Assembly (NCBI RefSeq): GCF_027497995.1
Contig: NZ_JAODBT010000002.1
Span: 853,470-917,469 of the forward strand
Reading direction: 5' to 3'
From: Stenotrophomonas sp. Iso1
GTDB lineage: Bacteria > Pseudomonadota > Gammaproteobacteria > Xanthomonadales > Xanthomonadaceae
Length of the DNA stretch: 64,000 bases
Shown here: piece after piece, positions 17,852-26,517 of the stretch
How positions within the stretch are numbered: position 1 is the first letter of the stretch
How the letters are laid out: every line of letters starts with the position of its first letter
Notes under the pieces: model-generated
Seen by the model: the letters and a program-made list of their open reading frames with translations, nothing else
What the model was told of the DNA's origin: nothing
Database searches by the model: none
Made by a program: the position numbers and the translations under genes

Positions 17852-19072
17852 TTAGCGGATATTGATGATCGTCTGCGTGATCTGGTCCTGCGTCGAAACC
17901 ATCTGCGCGTTGGCCTGGAAGTTGCGCTGCGCCACGATCATGTTCACCAACTGCTCGGTGAGGTCCACGGTGGAGGCTTCCAACGAACCGGCCTGCACCT
18001 GGCCCAGATCGGACGTATCCGGTGCACCGGTACGCGGGCTGCCGGAGGTGAAGGTCTCCGACCACAGGTTGTTGCCCTGGTTCTGCAGGCCCTGCGGATT
18101 GTTGAACGTGGTCAGTGCGACCTGGCCCAATGCCTTGTCATCGCCATTGGTGTAGCGGGCATACACCACGCCTTCTTCGGAGATGCTGATCTCGTTGAGC
18201 TTGCCGGCGGCATAGCCGTCCTGACGCGTGTCGCGCAGTGCGAACTTTTCGCCGTACTGGGTGGAGCCGGTCACATCCAGGGTCAGGTTGACCACGCCGG
18301 CGCCGGTCGTCGGAGTGAACGGATCCAGTGTGATCTTGCCGCCGACCGGGCTGGTCAACGCGCCGCTGTTGGAGAACTGCAGCAGCGTGGGCGCGCCTGC
18401 GGCCTGGCCATCAACGTAGTTGTGCACTTGCCACTCGTTCGGATTGCCGGTCTTTACGAAGTACGACGTCTGCGTATGGCTCACGCCCAGCGAGTCATAC
18501 ACGGTGACGCCACCGGTGGAGTGGTTGTAACTGTTCGAGTCCGCAGGGTCGAACGCGGCCACCGTGGGCGCGGCGGCATTGCCGGGCAGGGTGAATGCCA
18601 TGTTGACCGAGGTGCTTTGCTTGGGCGGGCTGTCGGTGGTGAGCAGCTGCAGGTCGGTCAGGCTGCCGTCGAACTTGGTGCCGTCGGCATTGGGCGTAAA
18701 CACCTGCAGACGCGCGCCTTGCGGGTTGACCACATAGCCGTTGTTATCGGTCTGGAAATTGCCGGCGCGCGAATACACACGCGCACCGTTCATGTTCATG
18801 GTGAAGAAGCCTTCGCCTTCGACCGCCAGATCCAGGCTGCGCCCGGTCTGGTCGATGTTGCCCTGCGAGAACTGCTGGGCCACGTTGGTCAGGCGCACAC
18901 CGGCACCGACTGCATTGCGCGACAGGCCGTAGCTGGTCGAACTGAACAGGTCGGCGAACTCGGCACGCGATTCCTTGAAACCAGTGGTGTTGACGTTGGC
19001 GATGTTGTTGGCGGTGACGTTCAGGTCGGCGTTGGCGGCGTTGATGCCGGACAGCGATACGTTGAAGCCCAT
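17852..19072 (-). CDS. flgE: Flagellar hook protein FlgE
   Basis: A 406-residue hook subunit. The N-terminus MGFNVSLSGINAANADLNVT leads to NNIANVNTTGFKESRAEFAD. The middle has the FlgE/F/G-like beta domain (VEGEGFFTMNMNGARVYSRA). The C-terminus (LEASTVDLTEQLVNMIVAQRNFQ) carries the assembly helix. The length is typical. It lies 32 bp after flgD, whose product scaffolds its assembly. Confidence 0.96.
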   Translation of the reverse strand: MGFNVSLSGINAANADLNVTANNIANVNTTGFKESRAEFADLFSSTSYGLSRNAVGAGVRLTNVAQQFSQGNIDQTGRSLDLAVEGEGFFTMNMNGARVYSRAGNFQTDNNGYVVNPQGARLQVFTPNADGTKFDGSLTDLQLLTTDSPPKQSTSVNMAFTLPGNAAAPTVAAFDPADSNSYNHSTGGVTVYDSLGVSHTQTSYFVKTGNPNEWQVHNYVDGQAAGAPTLLQFSNSGALTSPVGGKITLDPFTPTTGAGVVNLTLDVTGSTQYGEKFALRDTRQDGYAAGKLNEISISEEGVVYARYTNGDDKALGQVALTTFNNPQGLQNQGNNLWSETFTSGSPRTGAPDTSDLGQVQAGSLEASTVDLTEQLVNMIVAQRNFQANAQMVSTQDQITQTIINIR

Positions 19073-19104
19073 GGCGTTTACTCCTGCGGAATGCGTGGGT
19101 TGGC

Positions 19105-19776
19105 TCAGCTGATGCGGAGCACGTAGTCGAGCGGGGCGGTGCCCAGGCCCTTGAGATTCAGGTACAGGCCGTCAGCGCCGACGGTCACGCTTTCCACCTC
19201 TGCCTGCACGTAGGTGTTGAGCTTGCTCTGCGCGCCGGCACTGTCGGTATGGGTAGCGGTGATGGTGTAGCTGCCCGGCGGCATGCGCTTGCCATCGGCA
19301 TCGGTACCGTCCCAGTCGAAGGACACTTCACCGGCCGCGTCGGCAGGCACGCTCAGCTGGTCCACCTTCACGCCATTGGCATCGGTGATGTCGATGGTCA
19401 CTGTGCCTACGCCGGGTGCGGCCACGGTGCCGGTGGCGCCGCCTTCGGCTTCCAGCGACAGCTTGGTCGAGGGCACCAATACCTCATGGCCCACCAATGC
19501 GGCGCCACGCAGAATCTGGTCGCTGGACATCGACTCCTGGAAGCCCTTGACCGTGCTGTTGAGGTCGTTGATGCCCTGCACGGTGGACAGCTGCGCCATC
19601 TGCGCGACCATCTGGCTGTTGTCCATCGGCTTGAGTGGATCTTGGTGCTGCAGCTGCGTGGTCATCAGGCGCATGAAATCCGCTTGGTCCAGCGTGTCTT
19701 TCTTCTTGGTGCTGGTGTTGTTCGGCGCATTGAGGCCGAGCGAACTGTAGAGATCGGTATTGACGCCTGTACTCAT
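19105..19776 (-). CDS. flgD: Flagellar hook-capping protein FlgD
   Basis: A 223-residue cap for hook assembly. The N-terminal conserved motif is DFMRLMTTQLQHQDPLKPMD followed by NSQMVAQMAQLSTVQGI. The C-terminal tudor-like and FnIII-like domain includes VSFDWDGTDADGKRMPPGSY, the FLGD Ig-like signature. It is 26 bp after flgC and 32 bp before flgE. Confidence 0.95.
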   Translation of the reverse strand: MSTGVNTDLYSSLGLNAPNNTSTKKKDTLDQADFMRLMTTQLQHQDPLKPMDNSQMVAQMAQLSTVQGINDLNSTVKGFQESMSSDQILRGAALVGHEVLVPSTKLSLEAEGGATGTVAAPGVGTVTIDITDANGVKVDQLSVPADAAGEVSFDWDGTDADGKRMPPGSYTITATHTDSAGAQSKLNTYVQAEVESVTVGADGLYLNLKGLGTAPLDYVLRIS

Positions 19777-19802
19777 GGCGGCGGTTTCCTTCAGTGATGG
19801 GC

Positions 19803-20210
19803 TCAGCGGCCCATGGTCAGCGTGGCCAAGGCAAGTTCCTTGGCGGTGCTGAGCATTTCCACGCCGGCCTGGTAGTTGCGCGAGGTGGAGATGAGATTGA
19901 CCATCTGTGCGACGGGGTCCACGTCTGGTGCGTAGACGTAGCCATCGCCATCGGCCAACGGATGATTGGGCTCGTAGCGTTTGATCGGCGGCGCATCGCT
20001 CTGCACGACTTCCTTGACCTGCACGCCCGTGAGGTTGGGGTCGGTGCGGCTGGTGACGGCCTGGAAGATTGGCTCCAACGGCCGGTACACCGCGTCCGGC
20101 GACCCGGCGACGGAGTCGGCATTGGACAGGTTGGAGGCGATGGTGCTCATACGCACCGACTGCGCCTTCAGGGCGGAGCCGGCGATGTCAAAGATCGGCA
20201 GATTGCTCAT
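19803..20210 (-). CDS. flgC: Proximal rod protein FlgC
   Basis: A 135-residue proximal rod protein. The N-terminus MSNLPIFDIAGSALKAQSVR leads to ASNLSNADSVAGSPDAVYR. The C-terminus has the conserved DVDPVAQMVNLISTSRNYQ. It lies 11 bp after flgB, and the pair forms the base of the rod. Confidence 0.95.
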   Translation of the reverse strand: MSNLPIFDIAGSALKAQSVRMSTIASNLSNADSVAGSPDAVYRPLEPIFQAVTSRTDPNLTGVQVKEVVQSDAPPIKRYEPNHPLADGDGYVYAPDVDPVAQMVNLISTSRNYQAGVEMLSTAKELALATLTMGR

Positions 20211-20221
20211 GGCAGCGTTCC

Positions 20222-20620
20222 TTATTGGCCGGTGATCGCGGTGAGCATGCTGCGCACCTTCGATTCGACGAAGCTCAACGAGGCGCGGTATTCCAACGCT
20301 GCACGACCATAGGCGGCGCGCTCGGTATCCGGGTCGACGGTATTGCCGTCCAGGCTGGGCTGAGCAGCCTCACGGGTGATCTGGAATGGATTGAGCCCAT
20401 CACCGCCGATGGCGAAATGCTGCTCCGAGGTGGCGGTCATCAGGCCATTGCCGGTCGCGCCTTGGGCATGGCGCAGGGCGGCATCGAAGTCGAGGTCGCG
20501 TGCCTTGTAGCCGGGAGTGTCGGCATTGCTCAGGTTGCTGGCGATCAGCTTCATGCGCTGCTCGCGCAACGGCATGGCCTGGGCGTGGATGCCCAGGTAA
20601 TCGGAAATCAGGTTGGCCAT
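20222..20620 (-). CDS. flgB: Proximal rod protein FlgB
   Basis: A 132-residue rod protein. MANLISDYLGIHAQAMPLRE is followed by the family motif IASNLSNADTPGYKARDLDF. The C-terminal helix (AALEYRASLSFVESKVRSM) is typical. It is the first gene of the hook-basal-body operon. A perfect sigma-54 promoter lies about 35-50 bases upstream, so FleQ/RpoN2 control is expected. Confidence 0.95.
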   Translation of the reverse strand: MANLISDYLGIHAQAMPLREQRMKLIASNLSNADTPGYKARDLDFDAALRHAQGATGNGLMTATSEQHFAIGGDGLNPFQITREAAQPSLDGNTVDPDTERAAYGRAALEYRASLSFVESKVRSMLTAITGQ

Positions 20621-20654
20621 GTGGAACCTCCCACGGAACGTTGCCGGGGAAGTT

Positions 20655-20669
20655 GCAAGGCGCGTGCCA
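20655..20669 (-). promoter_or_regulatory. Sigma-54 promoter of flgBCDE(F)
   Basis: Minus-strand TGGCAC (20669-20664), spacer GCGCC, TTGC (20658-20655). This is an exact match to the TGGCAC-N5-TTGC consensus and lies 35 bases before the flgB ATG. Confidence 0.9.
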
Positions 20670-20700
20670 GAGAGGCGAGAGCAAGCAAGAACAATTACTT

Positions 20701-20818
20701 CTCACCCGCCCGTCGGGCCCCTTCTCCCGTTCTACGAGAAGGGATGGGGTCCCGCACAAGTTGGGGAGCTGAGTCCGTTCATCCGCCTGCGGGAGACGGG
20801 GCCCGACGGGTGGATGAG
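20701..20818. repeat. Long inverted repeat (REP-like), possible cheV terminator
   Basis: Arm 20701-20729 and arm 20790-20818 are complementary over 29 bases with three mismatches; the core CCCGTCGGGCCCC is perfect. Between them lies a smaller hairpin (CTTCTCCCGTTCTACGAGAAGG). The CTCACCC/CTTCTCCCG wording is that of a dispersed intergenic repeat common in Xanthomonadaceae. It lies directly downstream of cheV and may end its transcript. Confidence 0.65.
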
Positions 20819-20856
20819 GGCAAGCTCTTCGTTCTAAAGGCCTTTCAGGCCCAGCC

Positions 20857-21801
20857 TCAAGCTGCCTCAGCTACATGCCGCAATCGAGTCAGTACGAAAT
20901 CCGCCAATTCATGCGGGCTGTACTTGGCAACGAAGGCATTGGCGCCCACACGCTCGACCATGGCGTTGTTGAAGACGCCAGAAAGGGAGGTGTGCAACAG
21001 CACATACAGTCCGGCCAAGCCCGCGTGGCGGCGGATTTCCGTCGTCAGCGTGTAGCCGTCCATCGCTGGCATCTCGATGTCGGAGATCACCATGGCGTAA
21101 CGTTCAGCCGGATTCTCGCCGGCCGCGTGGATCTGCAGCAGGTGGTCAAGCGCCTGCTTGCCATCGGACAGTAAAGTGGCGGTGACGCCCAACTGGTCGA
21201 GCACGCTTCGGATCTGCTGGCGCGCCACCCGCGAGTCATCGACCACCAGCACCTGCATCGGTGGTGCATCGGCCGGCAGGACCATGGACGGATCCAGCAC
21301 CGCTTCGCCGCGTAACTGGGCGATATCGGCCAGCACGCTTTCCACGTCGATCACCTGTATCAGCTCGCCCTGGAAGCGCGTTACCGCCGTCAGATACGTG
21401 GATTCGGCCCCCAACTCCGGCGGTGGTTGGATGTCTTCCACTGCGATATTGACGATCCGTTCCACGCCGCTGACCAGGAAGCCCTGTACCGAGCGATTGA
21501 ATTCGGTGACCACCAGGTAGCCCGGCGATCGATCCGCCTCGGGTTCCCGCTCCGGATGGCCGATGGCCAAGCCCAGGTCGAGCACCGGTACCGAGCGCCC
21601 GCGTACATCGGCCACCCCAGCGAACTGCGGCGGCAGGCCCGGCACCTGGAACAACGCCGGGCGGCGCAGTACTTCCTGCACCTTGAATACATTCACGCCA
21701 AAAAGCTGACGGCCGCCGAGACGGAACAACAGCAGCGCAAGGCGATTGTGGCCGGCCAGTCGCGTGCGCTGGTCGATGCGGTTGAGCAGGTCTTGTGACA
21801 T
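20857..21801 (-). CDS. cheV: Chemotaxis coupling protein CheV
   Basis: A 314-residue fusion of a CheW-like domain (about residues 15-160: LALLLFRLGGRQLFGVNVFK, ADVRGRSVPVLDLGLAIG) and a CheY-like receiver (about 180-305: QVLVVDDSRVARQQI, phosphoacceptor in MVISDIEMPAMDGYTL, K in FVAKYSP). CheV couples receptors to CheA and adjusts signalling through receiver phosphorylation. The ATG at 21801 (MSQDLLNRIDQ) is chosen; the open frame extends 109 codons further but overlaps the divergent flgA region. It is divergent from flgA with a 110-bp shared promoter region. Confidence 0.93.
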   Translation of the reverse strand: MSQDLLNRIDQRTRLAGHNRLALLLFRLGGRQLFGVNVFKVQEVLRRPALFQVPGLPPQFAGVADVRGRSVPVLDLGLAIGHPEREPEADRSPGYLVVTEFNRSVQGFLVSGVERIVNIAVEDIQPPPELGAESTYLTAVTRFQGELIQVIDVESVLADIAQLRGEAVLDPSMVLPADAPPMQVLVVDDSRVARQQIRSVLDQLGVTATLLSDGKQALDHLLQIHAAGENPAERYAMVISDIEMPAMDGYTLTTEIRRHAGLAGLYVLLHTSLSGVFNNAMVERVGANAFVAKYSPHELADFVLTRLRHVAEAA

Positions 21802-21856
21802 GCACCCTGTATCGGCGGGCAGGGCGCGCAACTTGAGCGTCGGCGGCATCGAGTTC

Positions 21857-21871
21857 TGGCACGCCACTTGC
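21857..21871 (+). promoter_or_regulatory. Sigma-54 promoter of flgA
   Basis: TGGCAC (21857-21862), spacer GCCAC, TTGC (21868-21871) on the plus strand. This is an exact consensus match, 40 bases before the flgA ATG. Confidence 0.88.
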
Positions 21872-21911
21872 CTGTGTAGGGCGTACTTCATAGCCGGGAG
21901 GCTCTGCCCGC

Positions 21912-22556
21912 ATGCGCCTGCTCCTTTGTATATGTGTGTTGCTGCCGGTTGCGGCGTGGGCCGGTGCTTTCCAATCGGTCGAATCGATCCGTGCGGCCGC
22001 CTTGACCACGCTGGCGACGGGTGAAGAAGGTGAGGCCGGCGTAGATGCCGGGCTGCGCCTGCCAGCCTGTCCGGCACCTCTCCAGGCTCGCGCAACGGCC
22101 AACACCACGGTCGAAGTGTCCTGCCCACAAGGCAGTGGCTGGCGCTTGTTCGTGCCGGTAAAGGTGCGCCGCGAGCAGCAGGTGCTGGTACTCAACCGCG
22201 GAGTGGCCGCTGGAGAAACCCTCGCCGCCGCCGATATCGGCACCGTGAAACGCGACACTGCACGTATTGCCGGAGCGGTGCTGTCCGCGCCAGAGGCCGC
22301 TGTCGGCCAGGTAGCTCGCCGTGCCCTGTCGGCCGGCAGCTTATTGTCAGCGACCGATCTGGTAGCGCCTCGAATTGTTCGTCGTGGCGACAATGTGGCT
22401 CTGGTGGCGCGTCGCGGCGGAGTGGAAGTGCGTGTTGCCGGGCGTGCCCTGGGGGATGCCGGGGCAGGCGAGCGGGTCTCGGTGGAGAACCTGTCTTCAC
22501 GCCGGGTGATGCAGGGTATCGCCGCGCCGGGTGGCGATGTGCTGGTTACCCGATAA
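21912..22556 (+). CDS. flgA: P-ring assembly chaperone FlgA
   Basis: A 214-residue periplasmic chaperone for FlgI. The signal peptide MRLLLCICVLLPVAAWA is cleaved near residue 17-18. The C-terminal SAF-like half contains VLVLNRGVAAGETLAAADIG and GQVARRALSAGSLLSATDLV, and ends MQGIAAPGGDVLVTR. It transcribes away from cheV under a sigma-54 promoter and is followed after 65 bp by flgM, which has its own sigma-28 promoter. Confidence 0.92.
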   Translation: MRLLLCICVLLPVAAWAGAFQSVESIRAAALTTLATGEEGEAGVDAGLRLPACPAPLQARATANTTVEVSCPQGSGWRLFVPVKVRREQQVLVLNRGVAAGETLAAADIGTVKRDTARIAGAVLSAPEAAVGQVARRALSAGSLLSATDLVAPRIVRRGDNVALVARRGGVEVRVAGRALGDAGAGERVSVENLSSRRVMQGIAAPGGDVLVTR

Positions 22557-22563
22557 TTTTTGC

Positions 22564-22590
22564 TAAAGAACCTCCGGCCATTGCCGTTAA
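22564..22590 (+). promoter_or_regulatory. Sigma-28 promoter of flgM-flgN
   Basis: TAAA (22564-22567), 15-base spacer, GCCGTTAA (22583-22590). It is the same -10 variant as the first flagellin promoter and lies 31 bases before flgM. FlgM would thus be made both from flgA read-through and as a late gene, the classic feedback arrangement. Confidence 0.85.
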
Positions 22591-22621
22591 CGTTTTTGAA
22601 CCGAATCAGGATTTCCGTCAC

Positions 22622-22924
22622 ATGAGCCAGAAAATCGACGGTGGAATCGCAGCCGCAGCGCAACTGCGCAGCGTTGCAGTCAACACCAAGGTAGCCCCGG
22701 CCGGTGAAGCCAAGACCCAGGCCGTGCAGTCCGTGGACAGCGTGCGCCTGACCGACGAGGCCACCCAGCTGCAGGCCATGCAGCGCGAGCTGAGCACGGC
22801 CCCGGCCGTTGACATGGCCCGCGTGCAAGCCGTCCGTGAGGCCCTGGAGAATGGCAGCTACCGGATCGATCCGGACGCCATCGCCTCGCGCATGCTGGAT
22901 CTGGATCAGCAGCTGCGCGGATGA
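22622..22924 (+). CDS. flgM: Anti-sigma-28 factor FlgM
   Basis: A 100-residue, largely disordered protein that binds FliA until exported through the finished hook. The C-terminal sigma-binding part is recognisable: DMARVQAVREALENGSYRID followed by PDAIASRMLDLDQ, matching FlgM signatures. It overlaps flgN by 4 bases, and a sigma-28 promoter lies just upstream. Confidence 0.92.
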   Translation: MSQKIDGGIAAAAQLRSVAVNTKVAPAGEAKTQAVQSVDSVRLTDEATQLQAMQRELSTAPAVDMARVQAVREALENGSYRIDPDAIASRMLDLDQQLRG

Positions 22925-23259
22925 ACCTCACCATGGCTGATCCGCTGCAGCGGCTGAGCGATGCGCTGGATGGCGAGCAACAGGCGCTGGTCGAGCACGA
23001 CGTCGCCGCGTTGGTCGCGGCCACTGGCAAAAAGCTCGACGCCCTGCGTGAGCTGGAGCGGCATCCGCCGCTGCATGAAGCCGCGCGCCTGAAGGAACTG
23101 GCCGACCGCAACCACGCCAACGGCGTGCTGCTGTCCCGCCGCCGCCGTGAGGTGAACTGGGCATTGCGTCAGCTCGGCCGCAGCGAAGACGCCCCGGCCT
23201 ACGACGCCAAGGGCCAGGCGCAGACGATGCATACCCGCCGCCCACTCGCGGTGGCCTGA
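22921..23259 (+). CDS. flgN: Flagellar export chaperone FlgN
   Basis: A 112-residue helical protein (MNLTMADPLQRLSDALDGEQ ... DALRELERHPPLHEAARLKE) in the standard place after flgM. FlgN chaperones FlgK and FlgL before export. The coiled-coil character, the length and the ATGA overlap with flgM support the call. The sequence family itself is weakly conserved, and the alanine-rich tail after about residue 90 is not informative. Confidence 0.85.
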   Translation: MNLTMADPLQRLSDALDGEQQALVEHDVAALVAATGKKLDALRELERHPPLHEAARLKELADRNHANGVLLSRRRREVNWALRQLGRSEDAPAYDAKGQAQTMHTRRPLAVA

Positions 23260-23349
23260 GATATCCCGCACCCGCCCCGAGTACGGGGCGGCAAGCGTGC
23301 GGCGCATCCAGCTATAGTGGCGGCCCATCCTCGCGCCGTGCCCGTAGCC

Positions 23350-24570
23350 GTGACCCAGCCTTTCAGTTCCCCGCTTGCTTCCATGCCATCCCAGGCCGTC
23401 CTGCGTGCGCTGGGTGAGCAGGTGAAGCTCGGAATTCTCGTATTCAACGGCAAGTTTGAAGTCAGCATTGCCAACAAACTGGTGCGCGAGCTGTTTGGTG
23501 TGGATGAAGTTGCCGCCAACGCATTGGCGCGAAATCTGGAAGCCTTGCTGCCGCCGTTCGCCTTGTCGCAATCGCGTGAAGCCGGCACCTGGACCGGCAG
23601 CCTGCCCATCGGCGAGCGGGTCATCACGGTGCACCTTCACCACCATGCCGAAGGCGGCAATGAAGCCTTTCTGGCCATGTTCCAGCAACTGGAAGGGCCG
23701 GAGGATTACGAACGTGAGTTGCAGCAGCGGCATGCCGAACTGCGCCAAGCCTATCTGCGCCTGAACGGTACGCAGGAAAAACTGCTGCAGTCGGAGAAAA
23801 TGGCCTCCATCGGTCAACTCGCCGCGGGTGTCGCCCATGAAATCAACAATCCCATCGGGTACGTGCACTCCAACCTGGGCAGCCTGCAGGAATACCTGCG
23901 CAGCTTGTTCACGGTGATCGAATCCTACGAACGTGCGCTGCGTGCGCCCGACCCCAAGGCGTTGATCCCGGAGATCGACGACATCCGCAACCGCCTGGAT
24001 ATCGACTTCATCAGCCGCGATCTGCCGCAGTTGATGGCCGAGTCGCGCGAAGGTATCGAGCGGGTGACGCGCATCGTGCGCGACCTGAAAGACTTCTCGT
24101 ATTCCGGTCGCGACGAATCATGGAAGCTGGTGGATCTGCATGCCGGCCTTGAATCGACCATCAACATCATCTGGAACGAACTCAAATACAAGGTGACATT
24201 GGAGCGGCGCTACGGCGAACTGCCGATGATTGAATGTCTGCCGTCCGAGTTAAACCAGGTCTACATGAACCTGCTGCTCAACGCCGGGCACGCCATCGCG
24301 GATCGCGGCAGCATCATCGTCAGTACCGGTGTGGACGGTGACGAAGTGTGGGTTGAGTTCCAGGATGACGGTGCCGGTATTTCGGCGGACCTGCGCCAGC
24401 GCATCTTCGATCCGTTCTTCACCACCAAGCCCGTCGGTAGCGGCACCGGCCTGGGCTTGTCGATTTCCTACGGCATCATCAACAAGCATCACGGCCGTAT
24501 TGATCTGGAAAGCACGGTGGGTGAAGGCTCACGCTTCCGTATCGTGCTGCCGATCCGTCAGCCGAAGTAA
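23350..24570 (+). CDS. Soluble sensor histidine kinase (PAS-like, HisKA, HATPase)
   Basis: About 406 residues with no membrane segment. It has an N-terminal PAS-like part (QVKLGILVFNGKFEVSIANK), a coiled coil (ELQQRHAELRQAYLRLNGTQ), the dimerisation/phosphoacceptor helix with H in LAAGVAHEINNPIGYV, and an ATPase domain with N box (NQVYMNLLLNAGHAI), G1 (DDGAGI), F box (FDPFFTTK) and G2 (GSGTGLGLSIS). The start is uncertain: GTG 23317, GTG 23350 or ATG 23383. A TATAGT hexamer at 23313-23318 argues against the first. It converges on the GGDEF-EAL-receiver gene, so it could be the kinase for that receiver. The cluster resembles the RavA/RavR/RavS set of Xanthomonas campestris, but that link is inferred from layout only. 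Confidence 0.87.
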   Translation: MTQPFSSPLASMPSQAVLRALGEQVKLGILVFNGKFEVSIANKLVRELFGVDEVAANALARNLEALLPPFALSQSREAGTWTGSLPIGERVITVHLHHHAEGGNEAFLAMFQQLEGPEDYERELQQRHAELRQAYLRLNGTQEKLLQSEKMASIGQLAAGVAHEINNPIGYVHSNLGSLQEYLRSLFTVIESYERALRAPDPKALIPEIDDIRNRLDIDFISRDLPQLMAESREGIERVTRIVRDLKDFSYSGRDESWKLVDLHAGLESTINIIWNELKYKVTLERRYGELPMIECLPSELNQVYMNLLLNAGHAIADRGSIIVSTGVDGDEVWVEFQDDGAGISADLRQRIFDPFFTTKPVGSGTGLGLSISYGIINKHHGRIDLESTVGEGSRFRIVLPIRQPK

Positions 24571-24762
24571 CGGCTTCCGTGCTTTGTGCGCTGGGCCGCA
24601 GTGGGGGCCGCCGCCGTTTCAAGTCTGATGGAATTCACGCGCTGTCGCCCGGGTAGGCGAAGCGCGCCCGGGCTGTCTGGCGAATGCCAAAGATCCATGG
24701 CATCCACTTGGCTCTTGCTCGGCTCCCTGCGGCCGCGTGCGTTGGGCCAGGGCATTCGGCCG

Positions 24763-26493
24763 CTACGCCGGAACGCCGCCGCGCTTCTCATCATGCGTAC
24801 GGAAAGCCTGACGAATATGCTCACGCAGATCATCGTCGTTCCAGGGCTTGGTCAGGAAGCGATAGATTGCGCCGCGGTTGATGGCGTCGGTAACGGTGTT
24901 CAGATCGGTGTAACCCGACAACACCAGTCGGATCGTATCCGGGTACAACATCTTTACCCGGCCCAAAAACTCGGTGCCGCTCATGTCGCTCATGCGCTGA
25001 TCGGACAGAATTACCTGCACGTCATTGATCGCCAGCAGGTCGAAGGCATCGCGCACATTGCCGGCAGCTAGAATCCGGTAGCCATCGCGGCGGAACAAAC
25101 GTACCAGCGAGCGCAGCACGTTTTCTTCGTCATCCAGCAACAACAGTGTGCGGTCCGGTCGGGTTTCGGCGAATGCTTCCGGGCGTAGATAGCGGCGCCG
25201 CAAGGTCATGCCGGCAGCGTCGGCGGACATCGGCTCGCCAAACAGATACCCCTGGAACACGTCGCAATCATTGCGTCGCAAAAAGCCCAGCTGCGCCTGT
25301 GACTCCACGCCGTTGGCAATCACGGTCATGCCCAGCTGATGGCCCATCGCGATGATGGCGCGACTGATCGCGGCCTCGCGGTTGGCGGCTGGCGCACTCT
25401 TGATGAAGCTACGGTCGATCTTGAGCTTGTCCACCGGGTAACGCACCAGCGCGCTCAGGCTGGAATCGCCGGTGCCGAAGTTGTCCAGGCTCAGGCTGAT
25501 GCCTTCGTTGCGCAGGTTGGCCAGCGTTTCGTGGACGAAATTGACGTTGTTGGTCAACGCGCTTTCGTTGATCTCCAGCGTCAACATGCGTGCCGGCACG
25601 CCAATGGACTGCAAGGCCGCCATTACTTCGGTAAAGAAGTTCGGGCGTAGCAGCTGCAGCGTTGAAACGTTGACCGCAACGTTGAAATCCTCAAAGCCCT
25701 GGTCACGCCAAGTGCGTGCCTGGCGCAACGTCATCTCCAGCACCCAGGCTCCAATCTGCACGATGATGCCCAGACGCTCGGCGGTGCGCATGAAACGTTC
25801 CGGCACCAGCATGCCGAGGGTTGGCGATTGCCAACGCAGCAACGCCTCCATGCCGACCACATGACCATCGCGTGCACTGACCAGGGGCTGGTAGCGCAAG
25901 CGCAGTTCACCGTTGTCGATGGCATCCACCAGCTGCCGCGAGATGATGCTTTCGCTGTGCGCGCTGCTGGGCTTGTGCAGTACATGGACATGTACGGTGT
26001 TGCCGCCTTCGCGGCTGGCCTGATGCAATGCATCCTCGGCCAAGTCCAGCAGGCCAGTGGCGCTGGTGCTGTGTTCCGGGCACAGACTGACGCCGATCTT
26101 GCCGGTGAGGAACAGCGTGTACGGCAGCACCGAAAGTGGAAGCTCGATCTGCTGACGGATCTGCTCGGCGATCTCTTCCGGTGCAGCAGTATCACTATTG
26201 CGCTCGATAGCGAGCAGGAACTCATCGCTGCCATGCCGCCACAAGCGGCCGCGCCCGGCGAGGAACTCACGCAGGCGTTCGGCGATCATCACCAAGGCCT
26301 GGTCACCCACTTCCGCGCTCATGTTCTCGTTGACCGAGGCGAAGTGATCAATGTCCAGATGCAGCAGCATCAGCGACGGGCCGTGCCGATTGGCAGCGTC
26401 CACCATCGCTAGAAGTTCGGGGTTGCCTGCACCCAGGCGGACAGTGCGCGCATCCGTGCGGTCAGGGGTGGGCGGGGGGCTTGGGCTCCACAT
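24763..26493 (-). CDS. GGDEF-EAL-receiver protein, degenerate catalytic motifs (RavR-like)
   Basis: 576 residues: a GGDEF-type domain (about 20-170), an EAL domain (about 185-435) and a C-terminal receiver (about 448-570; acidic pair D454-D455, phosphoacceptor D498 in VILSDQRMSDMSG). The GGDEF motif reads GSDEF (88-92). The EAL triplet at 216-218 and QGY are intact, but the metal motif DDFGTG reads DNFGTG (N338) and the AEGVE loop reads ANGVE (N394). Two residues normally needed for phosphodiesterase chemistry are therefore replaced. The architecture matches Xanthomonas RavR, which is reported active; this copy may instead be a c-di-GMP-binding or protein-binding output. It follows the NarX-type kinase gene by 24 bp. 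Confidence 0.85.
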   Translation of the reverse strand: MWSPSPPPTPDRTDARTVRLGAGNPELLAMVDAANRHGPSLMLLHLDIDHFASVNENMSAEVGDQALVMIAERLREFLAGRGRLWRHGSDEFLLAIERNSDTAAPEEIAEQIRQQIELPLSVLPYTLFLTGKIGVSLCPEHSTSATGLLDLAEDALHQASREGGNTVHVHVLHKPSSAHSESIISRQLVDAIDNGELRLRYQPLVSARDGHVVGMEALLRWQSPTLGMLVPERFMRTAERLGIIVQIGAWVLEMTLRQARTWRDQGFEDFNVAVNVSTLQLLRPNFFTEVMAALQSIGVPARMLTLEINESALTNNVNFVHETLANLRNEGISLSLDNFGTGDSSLSALVRYPVDKLKIDRSFIKSAPAANREAAISRAIIAMGHQLGMTVIANGVESQAQLGFLRRNDCDVFQGYLFGEPMSADAAGMTLRRRYLRPEAFAETRPDRTLLLLDDEENVLRSLVRLFRRDGYRILAAGNVRDAFDLLAINDVQVILSDQRMSDMSGTEFLGRVKMLYPDTIRLVLSGYTDLNTVTDAINRGAIYRFLTKPWNDDDLREHIRQAFRTHDEKRGGVPA

Positions 26494-26517
26494 ATCAACG
26501 TTGTCCTGGGTGTTTCG

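Noticed and set aside
17807..19126. 439-codon plus-strand frame across flgE
   Set aside because: Antisense shadow of FlgE with no family resemblance.
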